Positions 24,470 to 27,032 of a DNA stretch of 27,032 nt are shown here, one piece after another. Within the stretch, counting starts at the first letter, position 1. Every line of letters starts with the position of its first letter. Both the position numbers and the translations under genes were made by a program. Below the pieces are notes generated by a model. The model was not told where the DNA came from. It worked only from the letters and a program-made list of their open reading frames with translations, and did no database searches. The DNA comes from Coxiellaceae bacterium UBA6002. GTDB taxonomy: Bacteria; Pseudomonadota; Gammaproteobacteria; UBA6002. Where the stretch lies: assembly GCA_002429595.1 (NCBI GenBank), contig DJAM01000032.1, forward strand, positions 1-27,032, in the 5' to 3' direction.

Positions 24470-26578
24470 ATGGCTACCCAAGAATTTAAAAACTGGAAGC
24501 AAGACATTGATGGCCAAGGTATCCTGTGGTTAGGGATTGATCGCCACAATAGTTCTGTCAATTCGTTAGATAAGCATGTCCTAGGTGAATTAGATACCAT
24601 TTTAGATGGCATCGACCAAAACCCTCAAATTAAAAGTGTCATCATTTACTCTGCAAAAAAAACCGGCTTTATCGCGGGTGCTGACATTGCGCAATTCACC
24701 GAAATTCAATCAGTCGACGAAGCCTTTAACTTAATTCGCCAAGGTCAGATGGTGTTTGATAAGTTAGCCGGACTTAAAAAAAATACCGTCGCTATGATCG
24801 ATGGTTTCTGCTTGGGCGGGGGCTTAGAGCTAGTCCTTGCTTGCCGCTTTCGCATTGCAGAAGATAGTCGCCACACTCGTTTAGGGTTACCAGAAGTGTT
24901 ATTGGGTATTCATCCTGGTTGGGGTGGCACGACTCGATTACCTCAGCTAATTGGCGCTCCAAAAGCGATGGAACTCATTCTAACTGGCAGACTGATTTCA
25001 GCAAAAGAAGCTAAGAAGTTAGGTGTGGTTGATGAAGCAGTTTCCGATCGTGTTTTACGAAATGCTGCGATTGCTTATGCTACGAATCCACCAAAAGAAC
25101 GCAAACAAAGCTTCATTGAATCCATGACTAATTCTGTGATAGTTCGACCGTTGCTCGCCAATATTTTCCTTTCTAAATTGCGTCGTAAAATTCGCGAGGA
25201 TCATTATCCCGCACCCTTTGCGGTAATTGCCAATTGGAAAGAGTATGGTCCTTCCGACCCACAAGCAGAGATGCAAGAGGCAAAATCAATTGCCAAATTA
25301 ATGGTTCATCCCACAGGCCGCAATTTAGTCAGAGTATTTTTCCTTAAAGAACGCCTTAAGGCGTTAGCTAAGGGGTTACATTTTAATCCAACTCACGTGC
25401 ATGTTGTTGGCGCAGGTACCATGGGTAGTGCGATTGCCGCTTGGTGTGCGATCAATGGTTTCAATGTCACGCTACAAGACCAATCCCCAAAGTTTGTGGC
25501 AGCTGGCATAAAGAAAGCTTACGCAATTATTAAATACAAACTGAAAAACCCGCGTGAAATTTTACTCGCCAAAGATCGACTGAATCCGGACATTGAAGGG
25601 GTAGGTGTAGGTAAAGCTGACGTCGTTATTGAAGCCATTATTGAAAACCTCGACGCTAAGCATGATCTCTACAAAGATCTAGAGCCCAAAATGAAGAAGG
25701 GCGCGTTATTAGCGACTAATACCTCAAGCCTACCTTTGGTAGAACTTGGTAAAGTATTGAAAGATCCAAATAGATTAGTTGGCATTCACTTCTTTAATCC
25801 GGTCGAGAAGATGGAGCTTGTCGAAGTCGTGGCCGATGATAATACCGATCAAGAACAGGTTGATAATGCAGTTGCTTTTGTTAAGAAAATCAACCGCTTA
25901 CCACTTCCAGTTAAGAGCAAACCTGGCTTCTTAATTAATCGCATTCTGATGCCTTATCTCTTAGAAAGCGTTAAGTTGCTTGAAGAGGGCGTCCCAGCAG
26001 AAACCATCGATAAAGCCGCGAAAGATTTTGGTATGCCGATGGGTCCGATCGAATTAGCCGATCGAGTTGGCTTAGATATTTGTTTATCGGTAGCGAATAT
26101 TTTATCGCAACACCTAGGCGGCGAAGTTCCTAGCCGCTTACGAGAACTGGTGGCAGAAGGAAAACTTGGCACTAAAACAGGAGAAGGATTTTATCGCTAT
26201 CGCGGTAACAGTGTGGTTCATGCCAATCATGCTCCTGAAACACAAGCGTCGACTCAAGATATCACAGATCGCATGATTTTAATTTTATTGAACGAAGCTG
26301 TTGCATGCCTACGCGAAGGTGTCGTGAACAATGAAGATCTATTAGATGCAGGGATGATTTTTGGTACAGGCTTCGCACCATTTCGAGGTGGTCCAATCCA
26401 CTATGCCAAAACCCGCGGTATTTCAAATGTTAAACAACGCCTCGAACAATTAGCCGAAAAATATGGTGAGCGCTTCAAACCAGATGCGGGTTGGGATGAA
26501 TTACAATCCGAAGAAAAAGAACCAGTCATTCCAGCGACTGTTGAAGTGAAACAACATGACGAAAAGCGAGTTCATTAA
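24470..26578 (+). CDS. fadJ: Multifunctional beta-oxidation enzyme: enoyl-CoA hydratase / 3-hydroxyacyl-CoA dehydrogenase
   Basis: This 702-residue alpha subunit performs steps two and three of beta-oxidation. The hydratase domain (about 1-190) has the oxyanion loop GFIAGADIAQF and catalytic glutamates E120 (GGGLELVLAC) and E142 (GLPEVLLGIHPGWGGT). They are two residues further apart than in E. coli FadB. The dehydrogenase domain begins with the NAD motif GAGTMGSA (314-321) and has NTSSLP, catalytic H440 in GIHFFNPVEKMELVEVV, and KSKPGFLINRIL. The C-terminal domain ends in a Lys/Glu-rich tail. AAGGAG at 24455-24460 precedes the ATG. It should form a complex with the FadI-type thiolase encoded upstream. 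Thiolase-first order favours fadJ over fadB. Confidence 0.94.
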   Translation: MATQEFKNWKQDIDGQGILWLGIDRHNSSVNSLDKHVLGELDTILDGIDQNPQIKSVIIYSAKKTGFIAGADIAQFTEIQSVDEAFNLIRQGQMVFDKLAGLKKNTVAMIDGFCLGGGLELVLACRFRIAEDSRHTRLGLPEVLLGIHPGWGGTTRLPQLIGAPKAMELILTGRLISAKEAKKLGVVDEAVSDRVLRNAAIAYATNPPKERKQSFIESMTNSVIVRPLLANIFLSKLRRKIREDHYPAPFAVIANWKEYGPSDPQAEMQEAKSIAKLMVHPTGRNLVRVFFLKERLKALAKGLHFNPTHVHVVGAGTMGSAIAAWCAINGFNVTLQDQSPKFVAAGIKKAYAIIKYKLKNPREILLAKDRLNPDIEGVGVGKADVVIEAIIENLDAKHDLYKDLEPKMKKGALLATNTSSLPLVELGKVLKDPNRLVGIHFFNPVEKMELVEVVADDNTDQEQVDNAVAFVKKINRLPLPVKSKPGFLINRILMPYLLESVKLLEEGVPAETIDKAAKDFGMPMGPIELADRVGLDICLSVANILSQHLGGEVPSRLRELVAEGKLGTKTGEGFYRYRGNSVVHANHAPETQASTQDITDRMILILLNEAVACLREGVVNNEDLLDAGMIFGTGFAPFRGGPIHYAKTRGISNVKQRLEQLAEKYGERFKPDAGWDELQSEEKEPVIPATVEVKQHDEKRVH

Positions 26579-26579
26579 C

Positions 26580-26969
26580 ATGAAAGAGCATATCCTTTCT
26601 AACCTACCAGGTCGAGAACCGGTTTTACGCATCAAAACCAACCCAACCGATCAGAATCAATCCGGAGACATTTTCGGTGGCTGGCTAATGTCTCATATCG
26701 ACGTCGCAGGGGCGATCGTAGCGACTAAGCGAACCCAAGGTCATGTCGTGACTGTAGCCGTCAAAGAACTTACCTTTCTCCAACCATTATTTGTTTATGA
26801 CTTAGTGAGTTTCTATGTCGAGATTCAGAGTATCGGTACAACGTCGATAACAGTGAAAGTTGAAGTGTATGCGGAACGACTAACTCACCCCGGATTTTTT
26901 TTGGTTTCAGAGGCTATTTTGGTTTATGTTGCGGTGAGTAAGCCAGGAGTGAAGCGACAGATTGCTTAA
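26580..26969 (+). CDS. yciA: Acyl-CoA thioesterase, YciA-like hotdog fold
   Basis: This protein of about 129 residues hydrolyses acyl-CoA to free acid and CoA. The block SGDIFGGWLMSHIDVAGAI, with its conserved Asp, is the active-site signature of YciA-type hotdog thioesterases. VVTVAVKELTFLQP and GTTSITVKVEVYAERL follow the family pattern. ATG at 26580 comes one base after the fadJ stop and gives a normal length. An in-frame ATG at 26556 would overlap fadJ by 23 bases and add eight residues. Neither has a strong ribosome site, so the choice is uncertain. As the last gene of the beta-oxidation operon it may relieve CoA sequestration when acyl-CoA builds up. Confidence 0.92.
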   Translation: MKEHILSNLPGREPVLRIKTNPTDQNQSGDIFGGWLMSHIDVAGAIVATKRTQGHVVTVAVKELTFLQPLFVYDLVSFYVEIQSIGTTSITVKVEVYAERLTHPGFFLVSEAILVYVAVSKPGVKRQIA

Positions 26970-26970
26970 T

Positions 26971-27032
26971 TTGTCATCATCTGTCATTCCCGCCCATAGT
27001 TTGTCATTCCCGCGTAGGCGGGAACCCATCCT
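26971..27032. repeat. Compound TGTCATTCCCGC repeat, cut by the window end
   Basis: A half-site at 26982-26993 is followed after eight bases by a palindromic unit (27002-27024) and then CCCAT. The arrangement copies 15990-16038, with one base changed in the palindrome loop. A weaker TTGTCATC piece is seen at 26971-26978. It starts right after the thioesterase stop. The rest is outside the window. Confidence 0.75.

Overview
The window reads as a chromosomal segment of a gammaproteobacterium with moderate-to-low GC. The gene complement fits Legionellales (Legionella/Coxiella/Berkiella-like intracellular bacteria). The basis is the rnhB-dnaE pair, an electron-transfer-flavoprotein/beta-oxidation block of gammaproteobacterial type, and a leucine-rich-repeat protein with an F-box-like motif plus two other orphan proteins that look like host-directed or lineage-specific products. 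The taxonomic placement is inference; no rRNA or secretion-system gene lies in the window.

Layout. (1) 62-4154: replication genes rnhB and dnaE, one base apart. (2) 4175-6293: a small inserted segment holding a FAD-dependent oxidoreductase of unknown substrate and a Phd/VapC toxin-antitoxin pair. It is closed on its right side by a degenerate second copy of the dnaE 3' end (6231-6293). This relict differs from the live dnaE end almost only at synonymous positions, so the segment looks like an insertion or gene-end replacement at dnaE. (3) 6337-7977: an orphan membrane protein, then convergent ung (minus strand). (4) 8886-11525: acnA, ending in a palindromic-repeat terminator. (5) 11802-15796: an LRR/F-box-like protein, ETF-ubiquinone oxidoreductase (minus) and a coiled-coil orphan (minus). 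(6) 16174-20490: etfB-etfA, alanine dehydrogenase and an M17 leucyl aminopeptidase. (7) 20720-26969: fadE-fadI-fadJ and a YciA-like acyl-CoA thioesterase in one tight operon.

How the genes work together. FadE, FadJ and FadI can carry out a full beta-oxidation cycle. Electrons from acyl-CoA dehydrogenase would pass through EtfAB to ETF-ubiquinone oxidoreductase and the quinone pool. AcnA serves the TCA cycle that burns the acetyl-CoA. Alanine dehydrogenase and the aminopeptidase feed amino-acid carbon to pyruvate and the TCA cycle. The thioesterase could release CoA when acyl-CoA accumulates.

Two families of palindromic repeats sit in most of the larger intergenic spaces: a CCCTCTCCCGC hairpin family and a TGTCATTCCCGC family. 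They appear as single, nested, half-site and inverted-pair forms. I see no tRNA, rRNA, CRISPR array or transposase.
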